Below are positions 44,786 through 55,909 of a stretch of 64,000 nucleotides of DNA, piece after piece. This DNA is from Nigrospora sphaerica (Eukaryota > Ascomycota > Sordariomycetes > Amphisphaeriales > Apiosporaceae). How positions within the stretch are numbered: the first letter of the stretch is position 1; every line of letters starts with the position of its first letter. The stretch covers positions 558,001 through 622,000 of the forward strand of contig JAGVVL010000017.1 of the NCBI GenBank assembly GCA_018287875.1. Reading direction: 5' to 3'. The notes below the pieces were generated by a model that saw only the letters and a program-made list of their open reading frames with translations, searched no databases and was not told the origin of the DNA. The position numbers and the translations under genes are program-made.

Positions 44786-47700
44786 ACACACACGGACCAA
44801 CGATTTACCCATACCACCCCCGGGGCGAAGCCTCGACGAAAAGGGAGAAAAGAGTACGAAGAAAAAAGCGAGCTGCCTGCGAGACGGGGCGCCGCACTCG
44901 ACGACGCGGTTCATCAGTCGTGGCCGTGGACGGAAACGCATGACGAAGCACACGACGAAGGGACGGCTGGCTACTGGCGTTTACGGGATGGCATGGTCTG
45001 GGACTATCTATCCCTCCCTTAATACCTTCAAGCGGCCCGCCCGGTCCAATGGCAGGGACATTGTATATACAAGAGAGACCCGGGCGGTAGTGGCGCGAGG
45101 AGTTTTGCTTTTTGTTCCCGTTGTTTTCTGGCAGTTACCAACATACCCCATGGAGCGTTGCTTTCACTTTCATTTACCCCGCACGGACGTTAAATAGACG
45201 TCTGATCCCGTGTGACTTGGTCTCTTTCCCTGCCGGGCACTCTATGCTGGCGCTACGGCCATGTTTGCATACGTGACAAGTCAGTATGGGCAGGCGCCAT
45301 GTTGGCCATGACCAGATTTACGACGAACACGCGCTTTTTCGCACGCGTGGTATTCTATGACGGGTTTTGATCATGGGCTCCTAAGTTGACTGGTCGAAAA
45401 GGAAGTGAAGGAAAACAATGGATGGATCTGCTGCCTCTAGGCATCAGATTCGGCTACAAATCTAATAGACTCCGCCGCTACGATAACGAGTACCCAAGTC
45501 GGTGGGGTTCGCCCTTAGGCTGCCCGGCCCAGGGTGGAGGAAAGGGGCGTCCCTGAACAAAGCTTGGAGAGGTCTAGCTCCCCAGTGAAGACACATGGCG
45601 GCCCTGGAATGAGTTAGTGGTGGATACAAGCTTCACGTCCAATTTGGCACATGACTCAAACTCCACACGATAGCAGGAGACTGAATTGTAAGGTATAAGT
45701 CATCGGCCAGTGGTAGCGACATTGAGGAGCCCATCGTGGCGAGATCTACCACGACGTCGTAAACAAAAGGGGGATCGCTGCTGGAAAAACTAACGACTAG
45801 GTTTATGGTTACTGAGCGCCCCCGCCATCTGATTCCACTAAGATCCCGGTTGCGACACCACGGACAGTTCATATGCGGTAATTCCTGGTATCACAACAAG
45901 TCGGTTAGGGGGCACAACGGCATATCATATCGAGAAGACTCATTGAAAACGGTGAGGTGGTTAATCTGTGGTTACTTATATACTTGCATAAGAGCTAAAA
46001 AGTCGTTCAAAGTCTCCGGGGTCAACTCGGTGGCCCTTTTTAGTATTCCTACCCGCTAACGACTTCGAATGCCCCAATATCAGTCTCGTAGCTCGACAGT
46101 CACCGTTTTAAGGTCATTTGTCCCCACCTTAGGGTCGAGCAAGAGAGGCCAGTTTTGTCATAGTGTATGGCACGCAACACCGTCAACACCGCCGTGCTCT
46201 AATCTTCCTGATCAACAGTGAATTGGTCTGATAGAACCGAGTCCCCGACGGGAGCGAAGTGTGCCGGACTGTGGTTAAGCACACCTGAACTACACGGCAG
46301 AAAAGGCAGCTAGGGAAGCTAGGTGCAGACTTGATATCCCCGAAAAGATGATGGCTCGCTGTCTCGAGGGCTGTGCTGATGGCTGGTCGGGCGTAAGCCA
46401 CCTCAGGCCAGGGCCTAACAAAGCCGTGAGTGGCATAGGCCACGCTCGGAAAGACCCGATAAAGCCCGGTACAGCCCGCCTTATGTGGTACCCACGACGG
46501 AGTGTTGAAATAGAAAAGTTTCGTCGAGGCTGGTTCCCGTTCAATATGTTGATATTCGAAGGCCATCCCTTCGAATTAAGGATGAAGCTCATATAAAATG
46601 TAATTTTAATAAAGGTTCTTATGAAAATGTAAAATACTCTACTTTCATTATGCAACGCTGGATTGATGAAGCTTTCCTTATCATGCTTCGAAATTATAAT
46701 ATAGAGTGTAGTTTCAATAGAGCTTAGTATGAAATAAAAAGTAAAATACTTAAATTTTCCATTATGCGAAGCTTTACTAACAAGTATCATTCCCATAAAG
46801 CAAAAGTGGCGCAGAGCAAGGACGCCGTTAAACTGACTGCACTGCCTGTAGGGTAACATTCGTAGCAGAAAACCCGTTCTCAATCTCAAACCCTGCGGCC
46901 AAAGAACTTTAAGCCATCAACCTGCTCTAAAACTTAAGTCCGTCACATAATGCTGAGAGGAGCGTTACCTATCACAGGGCTCATATCTACAGGTGGTAGG
47001 TGATAGTTCGTCGAGGCTTGTTATAAAGAACCGCGGCCACCGATTATGCTGGTGCCGCAATGCGATGATCCTAGCGACGATAATACGAGATGTACATTTT
47101 ATAGCCGGTTGCTGGGCACGACGGACTTGGCGAGGGATCTCCTTTTCTTCCTGTATGAGGCTGAGAGACGAATCTCGTATTTTACCCTCGAAGACAGGGC
47201 GTGTTTACATACGTATCTTCTGACTAAGAAGATGAAAGACCCATTGTCGGTATTCTATCTAGTAAGCGCGAATCGTAAAGTAACGGAGTTCCAAACTTTA
47301 ACTGTGAATCATGTGCGTTGGTAACGGAGTTGAGCCCCTAAAAACGCGAGGACACGATATCAAGAGCCAAAATTGGGCCAGGTTCGGGCGGACCAGACCT
47401 ATAGCCTTCGCGGGTCGTTGAATCACATTTCCGCGATGATGAGCGTAATGATATGTCGGGGTTTGCTGGCGGTGCGCGTCGGACAGATCCAACCACTGCC
47501 CCAGAAACCGATCGCATCGCCGATAATAAGAGGTGGACGAGCGAGCTACATTCAAAAGGGCAGTTCGACAGGACTCGTAACCGCCGTTCCGCTCGGTCGA
47601 GAACTTCGATAGGTACGGATGGACCCAAGAAAGACCCGTATAGATATGAGGATTGGGTCCCGTACCCCAGAAGTTATGTGTCCCCTTCCGTACTATGGAG

Positions 47701-47970
47701 CCCCTAACGGGACCGGAGCATGCGTCACGATGGGGTCCTGCAATTTAATACCCGTACGTAACTATGGAAAACAGCCACGCCGTGGTGGACCGCCTAGGTT
47801 CGTGCTAACAAGTGCCAGCAGGACCCCTGGACGGCCGTGGCGGGAGAATAGAGCGGGCAGCGGGACTCGACAGACTTATAAGAAACGGGAGGGCGAGCAT
47901 CCTTTCTCTTTGTTGTTGGTGCATTCCCCATCTCACATCCAAGCCGAGTCCCACCAGAAACGCAGCCAAG
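44786..47970. other. Gene-poor, partly AT-rich intergenic block
   Basis: No gene is supported. 46560-46800 is clearly AT-rich with a decayed tandem repeat. A 92-codon frame at 47046-47324 has protein-like composition (TTDLARDLLFFLYEAERRI) but no flanking support; it may be a remnant. Sequence from 45200 to 47800 lacks the GC-rich coding bias seen elsewhere, which would fit old, mutated repeat DNA. Confidence 0.5.
46597..46810 (+). repeat. Imperfect AT-rich tandem repeat, period ~108 bp
   Basis: Two diverged units start near 46597 (AATGTAATTTTAATAAAGG) and 46705 (AGTGTAGTTTCAATAGAGC). Both continue with a TATGAAA block, TAAAATACT, then CATTATGC and a GAAGCTTT-like block. Many differences are A/G or C/T transitions, which suits RIP-type or deamination decay. 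Confidence 0.65.
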
Positions 47971-48711
47971 ATGAAGACCGTCTCGATACTCTACCCCTTG
48001 ACTCTGGTCGGCGCGGCGGCAGCCGTGAACATGGCCCAGTACCAGCCCGGCCCGGGCGTGGATGCCGGGTTTGAACCGTACCTCAAGTCGTGCGTCTACT
48101 CTTTCTTGTTCCTGCCTCCCCCCTCTCTCTCTTGCTAACCCGTGCCCCTCCGCAGGCTGTACGCCTCGACCGAGGACCCGGCCGCCACGACGGCCTTCAC
48201 CGACTTTTTCACCAAGACGGGCACGCTCAAGGTCCTGGGCAACGTGGCGACGGGGGCCACCCAGATCACGGCGCTCAAGCAGAAGCTGCTGCCGCCCACC
48301 GGCAACAAGCACTGGAACCACCGGCCCAACGCGACGACGGTCGACAGCGAGACCAGCGCCGCCAAAGTCTTCCAGGTCCTTGGCATCATCGAGGCCCGCT
48401 TCGACGGCCTGAACTGCTCCCAGGCGTAGTAAGTCCTCCTTTTTGCTTTTCCTTCATTTCATTCAGTGGGGGCGGGGAGGGGGGTGGAGGGAGAGGGGGG
48501 GAGAGAGAGAAGGAATGAAAGAAAAAGGGAAAGAACAGACGGGAAAGGGACAGACGGCTGACTCGGCTGCGCTAGCTACTCGACGCGGTTCACGGTGAAC
48601 AAGGACCAAACAACGGGCCTGCCGGCATTCACCAAGGGAAACCTGGTGCTCTACGACGACTTCCTCGTGAGCCCCTCTCAGTCGCCGACCAACATACCCT
48701 GCAGCAGCTAG
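47971..48711 (+). CDS. Small secreted protein, possibly NTF2/SnoaL-like fold
   Basis: Three exons, 47971-48089, 48156-48428 and 48576-48711, give 175 residues. Both splices complete split codons and remove in-frame stops, producing EPYLKSLYASTEDP and CSQAYYSTRFTV. The N-terminus is a signal peptide (MKTVSILYPLTLVGAAAAV). The body has FTDFFTKTGTLKVLGN, LKQKLLPPTGNKHWNHRPN and VLGIIEARFDG; the end has NLVLYDDFLVSPSQSPTNI with Cys residues near both 129 and the C-terminus that could pair. The pattern FxxFFTxxG followed by alternating strand-like segments reminds me of fungal NTF2-like secreted proteins, but I hold this loosely. No enzyme motif is evident. A role as a secreted apoplastic or environmental protein is possible. 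The intron borders are GTGCGT/CGCAG and GTAAGT/GCTAG. Confidence 0.72.
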
Positions 48712-49058
48712 TACGAACAAGGACAGCACCGCCAGCGTGGGGGGCCGGAGGAGGAGGAGGGTGGGGGGAGTGGGTGGAAGGGGTGGCCTAGGACTCTCCC
48801 TCCCCCAGGCGTGCCGCAGGTAGTTTACTCTTTATTTTACCGTTTCCAGTTTTCCAACCCGCCCAGTAGCCAACTTTGTCTTTTTCCCTTGAAGAACCCC
48901 ACCGCCCCAGCAGGGCCCTGCTCTCTGGTCGTGGCGGTTGAATCGACACTATCAACTCTTATAGAGGGGGCCCGCCCAGCAGAGCGTTAGCGTCGTATGT
49001 TCCGGTAGTCTCGGTAGCTGTCGCCGACGCGGCTCTCGGGCAGGGGGGTGTTGCATAT

Positions 49059-49070
49059 GGTTAGGGTTAG
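49059..49070 (+). repeat. Interstitial telomere-like repeat
   Basis: GGTTAGGGTTAG contains one full TTAGGG with partial copies on either side. It lies in intergenic DNA 350 bases past the small secreted gene. Confidence 0.6.
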
Positions 49071-50030
49071 CGCAAGCGCAGCCGCCCAGCCGAGATGTCA
49101 AGACCTCCAAGGCGACGCTGCCTTGGGGCCGCAGAAAGGGAAATGCAGGGTCAGGGCCCGGCCCGGGGCCCCCCCAAAGACGACTGGGAGGAAGCCTCCA
49201 CTCGCCCGAGTCATAATGGCAGTTCTTTTGAGCCATGTTCGGCCCACTCGACACGCCCGGTCCCCCAACCCCTGCCGTCTTTTGCGCGAGGGGCGGCAAT
49301 CGTGTGTTGCGTCGGCGAGGGGCCGGCGCTCGGATCACGACGAAGAAGGCAGCGCGATCAGTATGCCGCATTGCGGATAGGCGTGCTGTGGGCCACCGGG
49401 AGGGGGTTACGACCTTTTGTTCCCTGATTTCTAGCGTTCTGGCTCATGACATTTCATCTCCCTGACTCGGTGATACCCGCTGTGGGGGGGCGTTAAGTGG
49501 CTCGCTTGTCATACGGTCCGCCGGCCGAGATGCTGCGGGCCCATGTCTCGAGGTGGCGGTGCGTCGAGACATCGGATTGGCCCAGGTTACATTTTCCACC
49601 CTTTGTCTTGAGAAAGCCGATACCACCACACCCGTGATCGTCCATATATCAACGCCGAATCTCCTAGGCATTGTCACCGAGGCACACGAGACGTGCGGCT
49701 ATGAATGCCGGGTTATTTTTTCCCGCGCCGTCGGGGCGGACTCGATTCTAGTGCTGTGGCCGGCGTAGGGCGACCAAGGGCCGCTGGCAGATTCACAGAC
49801 CACGAAGCATCTCGGACGGGAGATTCCGGCACGCCGTCGCACCGTGAATGGGGAAACCTATCGGACCTTTGGTGGCGTCTCCTGCGAAAGCAAGGGGGCG
49901 AGGCTAGGTACGAGACGCGCGGCGGACGGAGGGCCCGGGACGTTCCGCCTTGGCGCGGCAGGACACGGGGCGCATGGTAAGAAGACCGCAAGATTGGCAG
50001 CGAGCCCCCGAGGGGATCGGTAACCGATGC

Positions 50031-50060
50031 GGTGCCGAGCGACGCCGAGCGACGCCGAGC
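50031..50060 (+). repeat. Three tandem 10-bp units
   Basis: The unit GACGCCGAGC occurs twice at 50041-50060, preceded by the variant GGTGCCGAGC at 50031-50040. It is a short GC-rich minisatellite. Confidence 0.85.
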
Positions 50061-50389
50061 TTGCGGCAAGACCGGCCTGCGTCGTGTCGTGTGTGCGGCG
50101 CGGGCCTTCAGGCTGCTTGAACATAGCGAAGACGCTGCTCTAAGCGAAGCGGGCGTGGGCTGGGGGCATGGTATATGCCGAAGCGGGTCATTCTGACGGA
50201 CGGCCCACGGCTTGATAGATTTCCACTTCAATTGAAAAGCCAGACTGCGGTAAATACATTTCAGACACATCATGATCCCGTCCGCGAGAGAAATTGAAAT
50301 CCTTGGCATCCAAGCCTGGTATCCTGGTCGTACATATATCCATAACACTTTCCCCCCCCCAAGCACACCACCCAACGTCTGTCCAACAT

Positions 50390-52708
50390 TTAGTGGCCGT
50401 TGGCCCCGTTAGTCGCGCCGTTGGAGGTGGCGCAGCAGCCGTTCTGGCCGAAGGCGAGCTTGCTCATCTTGTCGGCGGCCTCATAGACGCCCTTGCCGGC
50501 GGCGGCGACCTGGCTGGGCGTGCTGGCGTAGCTTGGGGGCACGTCCATGACGGGATTGTTGGCGAAGAAGTTGCGGGGCTTGAGCAGCAGCGTGATGGGC
50601 TCGACGGGCATGACGGGGAAGTCCTCGGGGGCGGGGAAGTGGCAGACGCCAAAGGTGTGCCAGAGCACGACGTCGGTGTTGTCGACGCTCTCGCTGCCGT
50701 CGCCGAGCCACTCGGGCAGCCCGCGCGACGGCTCGCCCGAAGTCTGCGGCACGTGCCGGCCCGCCGCCCACAGCTGGTCATCGCTGTACCGCGTGACGTG
50801 GACGGCGTGCCGCGCGAAGCCCGCCCGCTTCCACACCAGCGATCCTTCCTTGGGCAGCAGCCGCGGTACCTCGCGGCTGATGAGCTTGTACGACGCCGGC
50901 TTCCCGCTGTACGGGTGCGGCCGCGACGTGTTGCACATGTCCCACGTACGAGCCGTGTCGCCGTTGTAGTCGGTCGCCGCCATGCCCGTCGTCGACAGTT
51001 TGGTGCGCTTGGCGTAGAAGGCATTGCCGTAAAAGTTCTCCTCGCTGCCCACAGGCGCTTCCGAGGGCACCGCGTCCGACATGAAAACCGTGTTGTTGGG
51101 CCCGTCGATGTTGGGGTCCACCCGGAGACAGAAGAGGTGTTGGTGGTTCTGCGCATTAACGCCTGTGAAATGGTCAGCCTCCGGCTCAGTATCGAATAGC
51201 ACATCCCAGCCTAAGTGCCACAAAACCGCGCTTACCTGGATAGACCTCGGTGCCCCATCCTCCCAGATCCTCACCGGGATTCATGGCATACGTGTTGAGG
51301 ATGCCCGTCAACTTGATCTCGGGTTGGATTGATCCATCCTGGTGGAAGATCCACTGCGTCGGGGGTTAGAAGCGCGTCAAAATGCCATGCCGAAGCGAGG
51401 GCCGACGTACCTGAATGGCGTACTCGTAGTTAGCCGCCGTGAAGACCTGCTGGATTACGAGCTTCCGCGCCCGTGTCACGATGCTCGAATCATCCCGGAA
51501 GTCGGTGTGCTTGAAGAGGATACCGGCGTCCTCCTCGTGGATGCAGATGGCGTTTTTGATGGTGCGGATCTCGCCCGACCGCGTCGGGAATTCGGCGTCC
51601 AGGTAATGAATCGAGCCCTTGCAGTCACAACCCAGTGACAGGCTGTTGGTCATGTAGCCGGCGCCGTACTCACCCAGGTCGAAGGCGTGCTTGCGCTGGT
51701 GCGGGTGTTCCGGGTTTCCGCTGTCGCTTGTTAGGGCCGTGCCGTTCGGTAGCTTGCATCGAGGGGACTCACTAAGGAACGACCATCTCCGAAAGGGACA
51801 GTCGGTAGAAGATGGGGCGCCTCGTGCCCTTGTCGTTGTAGGAAATGTCGTTCAGCACGATGCCTTCCCGGTAGTTGAACCCAATGTGGAACTTCCAGTT
51901 CTGCCACTCGAGCTGCCGGCCGTCCATCTTGAACGAGACACCCTCGGGCTGTGTGATGTTGATGGGCTTGAGGTCTGTCCGGTAGCCGCCGGCCTGCTCC
52001 ACGGCAGCCGGGTGGTAGTTGATAGGCGCCACCTTGTTCAAGGGCCGCCGTACTTTGGGGATGTCGATGCCGATAATGGCCTGCTTGTCCCCATCGTAGA
52101 TAGGGCAGAAGTCTAGGGGGTACTGGTATTGGCAGTCGTCCACGTTTGGCCGGTAGTACATGAGGGCTTGCTGCAACCGTATGGTGCTTCCGTGGCGCTC
52201 ATCGTACCCGATAGTCCAAGGGTCACAGTAGACTTTATCCATGTCTTCTTTCGCGATACCGCTGATGACGCATTGCTCGATCACCTTCGGATCCGTGCGG
52301 CAGACGTGCTCGACAGCCTGGAGCTCCTCCATGGTGATCTGGTAGACTTGGTGAGCGTCCGCATCACGCAGCCGCCAGGGACGGCGAGGGAGCCCAACTT
52401 ACGATAGGCTGGAGGCCATCCAGCAACTCCCACTTGGTGATGTTGCCATCCTGAAGATCAACCAAGCCGTCGTACACTTTGCCGCCCGGGGCAATCACGA
52501 CGACATCGGCGACACGGCGAGGCTTGGGGAGGTTGGCCGGATCCTGCAGCCATTCCGTCATCTCCGCCTTGCGTGGCTCGTGCAGCGAAACGACGTTGAA
52601 GAGCACATCGCCATGGGCTTTCTTGACGATGCTGATGGCGGACTGGATCTCGGCCACGGTTAGGGGGTCAAAGGGGTGCAGCTCGGTTCCAGCTGCGAGT
52701 GAGCCCAT
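50390..52708 (-). CDS. Copper amine oxidase (primary-amine oxidase, TPQ cofactor)
   Basis: Five exons on the minus strand: 52708-52403, 52338-51773, 51720-51411, 51353-51236 and 51162-50390. The product is 690 residues, normal for the family. The cofactor site NYEY places the TPQ precursor Tyr at ~389, just before intron 3. The copper ligands are present: HQH at ~440-442 and a later His in WHTFGVCHFPAPEDFP. FYRLSLSEMVVPYG and the catalytic-base region HAFDLGEYGAG are conserved. The enzyme oxidises primary amines to aldehydes with release of ammonia and hydrogen peroxide, usually to supply nitrogen. There is no signal peptide if translation starts at 52708 (MGSLAAGTELHPFDPL), and the end (Asn/Gly-rich, NGANGH) is not a classical PTS1, so location is open. 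A hydrophobic stretch upstream of the ATG is open in frame but has no ATG. Confidence 0.93.
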
Positions 52709-53829
52709 CTTGATCGACAGCAACGTAGCAATGACAGCGAAGAGAGGAAAGATGAGGTATGTGACTCTGTGAGGAAAAGAGTCAGGACGCCTTCGTGACT
52801 TGCAAGAAGATGCGTCCCTCACGGCATCTTAATATTCCCCCGTCGTCCGTCTTCATGATGGCGAACAGGCGCATACTCGTCGGGCTAGCCTGACTCGATC
52901 AGGTAAAGTTAGCCGGCCACGCAGCGGGCCAATGGAGGTTCAGGGCAGCGACGGCCAGAAGTTCCCCTTATCAGGCGCTGCTCGCGGCCTCAGTGTTTCC
53001 CGTTCGTCATTTCCAATGCGAGCTTGACGCTAGCGGGGCTACCGCTACCGGGCAGGTTCGCGACCCCTCCTCGATAAGCTTGTGCGCGTGATAAGCGTCC
53101 GCATCGGCCCAACAGCGCGGGGTTGCATGGGAAACACGCGTTGGAGCATTTGATGTAGATAGTGACAGTTCCAATGACTGCCGAGGGTGAAGCTCCGTTT
53201 CGGGCCCAGGATGAAAGATAGGCACCATTTCATTACTCACAACGTTGATTCTGATGCAAAGCTGCTATATCCTGCTTCATTCAGAAGCCACGGCAGGATA
53301 TCTTGCCTGTCGGCGCCACCGGAAGAGGTTACTTGAGGGGCCCAGAGTCAGGTACTTAACCTCCAACTCCCAACATGGTGGTTTGCCACTCACCGTTCCA
53401 CAACCTCTTCCCCCCTCCTACGAAAGGTCAACGGCCGACCCCGTCGTCTCTTCGTCGGCAGCATGGGAATGAAGCAGACCGTCGCAACCCGCGCATACTC
53501 CCGGCCCTCTCGTGCAGCGTGTCCCCGTGGCCTGTTGTTTACCTGTCAAGCATTTGGGTATGAAGGTCGGCACGGCACGTTCGCCATCGACCGAAGCCAA
53601 TCATGGTCGAATCCCAGGCCCCTCACCAAGGGAACAGACCCTTGTCATGTCACGTAGGACCCGCCCGCTCGCCGCCATCTGGCAGATGCCTAAAGCTCAA
53701 AATTAGCTCCGTTTAACCCCGGCAGTCTATCCCATCTGAAATCCCAAGGTTAGGCCGTCATTCAGCCAATGACTAGATTGCTTCAATTTGAAAAGTGCCT
53801 ACCATCTCACATCCATCGCTAAAGCCACG
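52709..53829. promoter_or_regulatory. Divergent region between copper amine oxidase and F-box gene
   Basis: About 1.1 kb lies between the two start codons. No gene, clear TATA box or repeat is seen. GATA-type motifs cannot be judged above background. Confidence 0.45.
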
Positions 53830-54831
53830 ATGCCAAAAACCGAACGACCAGATAGTGCAGACGAGCTGGTGCCCCTAGAGGACAAAACCGAGGCTCTGAC
53901 TATCCGCTCCAAGAGAACCGAGCGCGCACAGCGTAAGCAGCTGAAATCCAGGAAATCCAAGCCGCTGCCCCGCGGCATCTTGGATCTTCCTTACGAGCTG
54001 ATCTTGGAGATTCTGACCCTCCTCCGGCCAAGCGACCTTTTTCGATTACGGCGAGCCAGCAGAGCGTATGCCTCCTTCATTGCGCACGAGGAATCAAGGC
54101 TCGCCAAAGCCGTTATTGCCCAGCGCTACGCCTGTCTGGCAAAATGCTTTCGCTTGCCTGTTCTGATCGATGACATGCGGGACGCCGTCGACGCACAGGT
54201 CTTCGCTGCCATCCGGAGCAACGAGCGACAGGAATTCCTCACCATCCACAAAAAGCCCTACCAGCACATCCAACCGCCTGATCTAGCCGAGGTTTGCACG
54301 TGTCTTACGTGTGTGCTGCGCTGGTCGGCGCTCTGCCTGGTCGTGGATTTTGCTTACTGGCAAAAGAACCTAGACTTGGGCGAGCCCATCCCCATGATCG
54401 AGATGGGGAAAAAGCCCCAATGGAACAGCAACCTGATTGCCGCCAATGCCACCGTCGTCCGGCGGGCCCTGCGTAGCCCGCTATGGTACGCCTGCGTGCT
54501 GGAGGCCCATCTGTCCTCAACAACGCGCTCCATCCGCCGCCATGCCGCCAACAAAGGCAACAAGCGACGCCGCTTCCGAATGACGGCTGACGATGTCAAC
54601 GCAGGGACCGACATGTTCTTGGAGCGAAGCGGGCCCCCAACCCTCGATTTCCCCTTCCACCGAGACAACTATTACATGCTCGAGGCCTACCTGCCGGGCC
54701 GCTCCTGGATTGCTGAGAGGGAGGCCTGGGTTTATGTTCCGGCCTCCCAGCATGATGTCGATATCCAGTGGGTCGCCAGCTGGGCGCGCGCGCGGGGGGT
54801 ACGCCCTGCTGAGTCTGCAAGAGGTCGTTGA
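53830..54831 (+). CDS. F-box domain protein, possibly frameshifted near its C-terminus
   Basis: An intronless frame of 333 residues. A basic N-terminus is followed by the F-box (~50-95: LPRGILDLPYELILEILTLL, then RPSDLFRLRRASRAYASFI). F-box proteins bring substrates to SCF ubiquitin ligases through Skp1; the substrate here is unknown. The rest includes a CTCLTCVLRW motif (~157) and a segment ending DIQWVASWARARG, a layout shared by many uncharacterised fungal F-box proteins. After a run of six G at ~54796-54801 this frame ends quickly (VRPAESARGR). A one-base shift there would instead give YALLSLQEVVELCSVVGRV and run to 54955. The chosen ATG gives a clean start; an upstream extension would need a non-ATG codon. 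Confidence 0.8.
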   Translation: MPKTERPDSADELVPLEDKTEALTIRSKRTERAQRKQLKSRKSKPLPRGILDLPYELILEILTLLRPSDLFRLRRASRAYASFIAHEESRLAKAVIAQRYACLAKCFRLPVLIDDMRDAVDAQVFAAIRSNERQEFLTIHKKPYQHIQPPDLAEVCTCLTCVLRWSALCLVVDFAYWQKNLDLGEPIPMIEMGKKPQWNSNLIAANATVVRRALRSPLWYACVLEAHLSSTTRSIRRHAANKGNKRRRFRMTADDVNAGTDMFLERSGPPTLDFPFHRDNYYMLEAYLPGRSWIAEREAWVYVPASQHDVDIQWVASWARARGVRPAESARGR

Positions 54832-55909
54832 ACTGTGCTCTGTCGTCGGTCGCGTCTTCGGTTCCCTCTTGCCAGCCCCTTGCTGCCCAGCCAACAACAT
54901 CGTGACGCGGGCGAATCCACACCCGTGGTATATTTGGGTCTTGACCGGCTGCTGAGGCTGCGATTCGGATTTGCCGATATCTTGAGTTCGCATTGGTCGA
55001 AAGAAGCAATACCCGACGACACTGCACGATTTAGTGCATGCCTCGTTTCCGAGGGTAATTGACGGGGGCGCAGTGCTTGGGTGCTGCACCACCAGTGAGG
55101 CTCTGAAGGTGCCGTCCAGCTGAGCTCGTCGCGACAACGCGGTTCGAGGGAATTACTCATTGGCCAGGCCGCTGGACCATGGAAGCCGTGGCCGAGCGAG
55201 CTTGTCCCCGCTGTCTGTCCCAGATTCAAGAGCGATTTTGCCAATTGCTGATCCTAAAGCGTCTGTGCGAACTCCATAGACGCAATCCTGGAGATTCGGC
55301 AAATCTCCGCCACCAGCGATGCTGATCTGAGACCTGTCAGAAGTCCCTTTGCAAACGTCAGTGCGGCCCTCACGGCTGCACGACCCCCCCTGGGGCTCTG
55401 GCCTCTCCAACCCGCCACGGCTTGGGCCGGGCCAGGGACTACCTACCAACCGCCGAATAGTTACCTGTGACCGGTCAACATGGCAGTCTCGGTCAAATCT
55501 TTCGCCCATACGGTTGCTGGATTCAAAGCGCTGGTTTGGGGCCACCGCACCCTCCCAGCCCAAGAACGAGATGCGCCCAAGAGTACTGACACCACTGGGG
55601 TTGAACTCACTATTCTCCCACACACTGAGGCACCGGGCCACCACAGCGGGCACAATGCCATCTCAGAGGAGAGTGCTGAGGTCTGAGGGTGTCGACCTGC
55701 GATGGCCAGTGCAGTACATATACGGCCAGGAGACCCCCAAGCAGTTCTTGACCTAGAACATCAGCATCCAGCTTCATCACCAAATCAACACTCTTTACAC
55801 ACTCTTTACTGTCTTTCCAGACTCTTTCCAGACTCTTTCCATCCTCGGCCCCGAGCTTTACGATCTTACACACTCTCTTCAGCATATTCGCCAGAACAAC
55901 ACTGGCAAA
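54832..55909. other. Intergenic region before the Ser/Thr repeat gene
   Basis: No separate gene is seen, but 54832-54955 may be the shifted end of the F-box gene. The last ~120 bases are pyrimidine-rich with repeats of ACTCTTT and GACTCTTTCCA (55787-55842), probably promoter and leader. Confidence 0.55.

Larger units (their letters stand above)
48712..50389. other. Intergenic region between a secreted-protein gene and the copper amine oxidase
   Basis: No gene is supported. It holds a telomere-like element (GGTTAGGGTTAG, 49059-49070) and three 10-bp repeats ending in GCCGAGC (50031-50060). Confidence 0.6.

Noticed and set aside
52709..52822. Hydrophobic signal-like extension upstream of the copper amine oxidase ATG
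   Set aside because: It is open in frame but contains no ATG before 52708, so it cannot be translated by normal initiation unless an unseen upstream exon exists.
53788..53829. N-terminal extension of the F-box protein
   Set aside because: It needs a TTG start; the ATG at 53830 is adequate.
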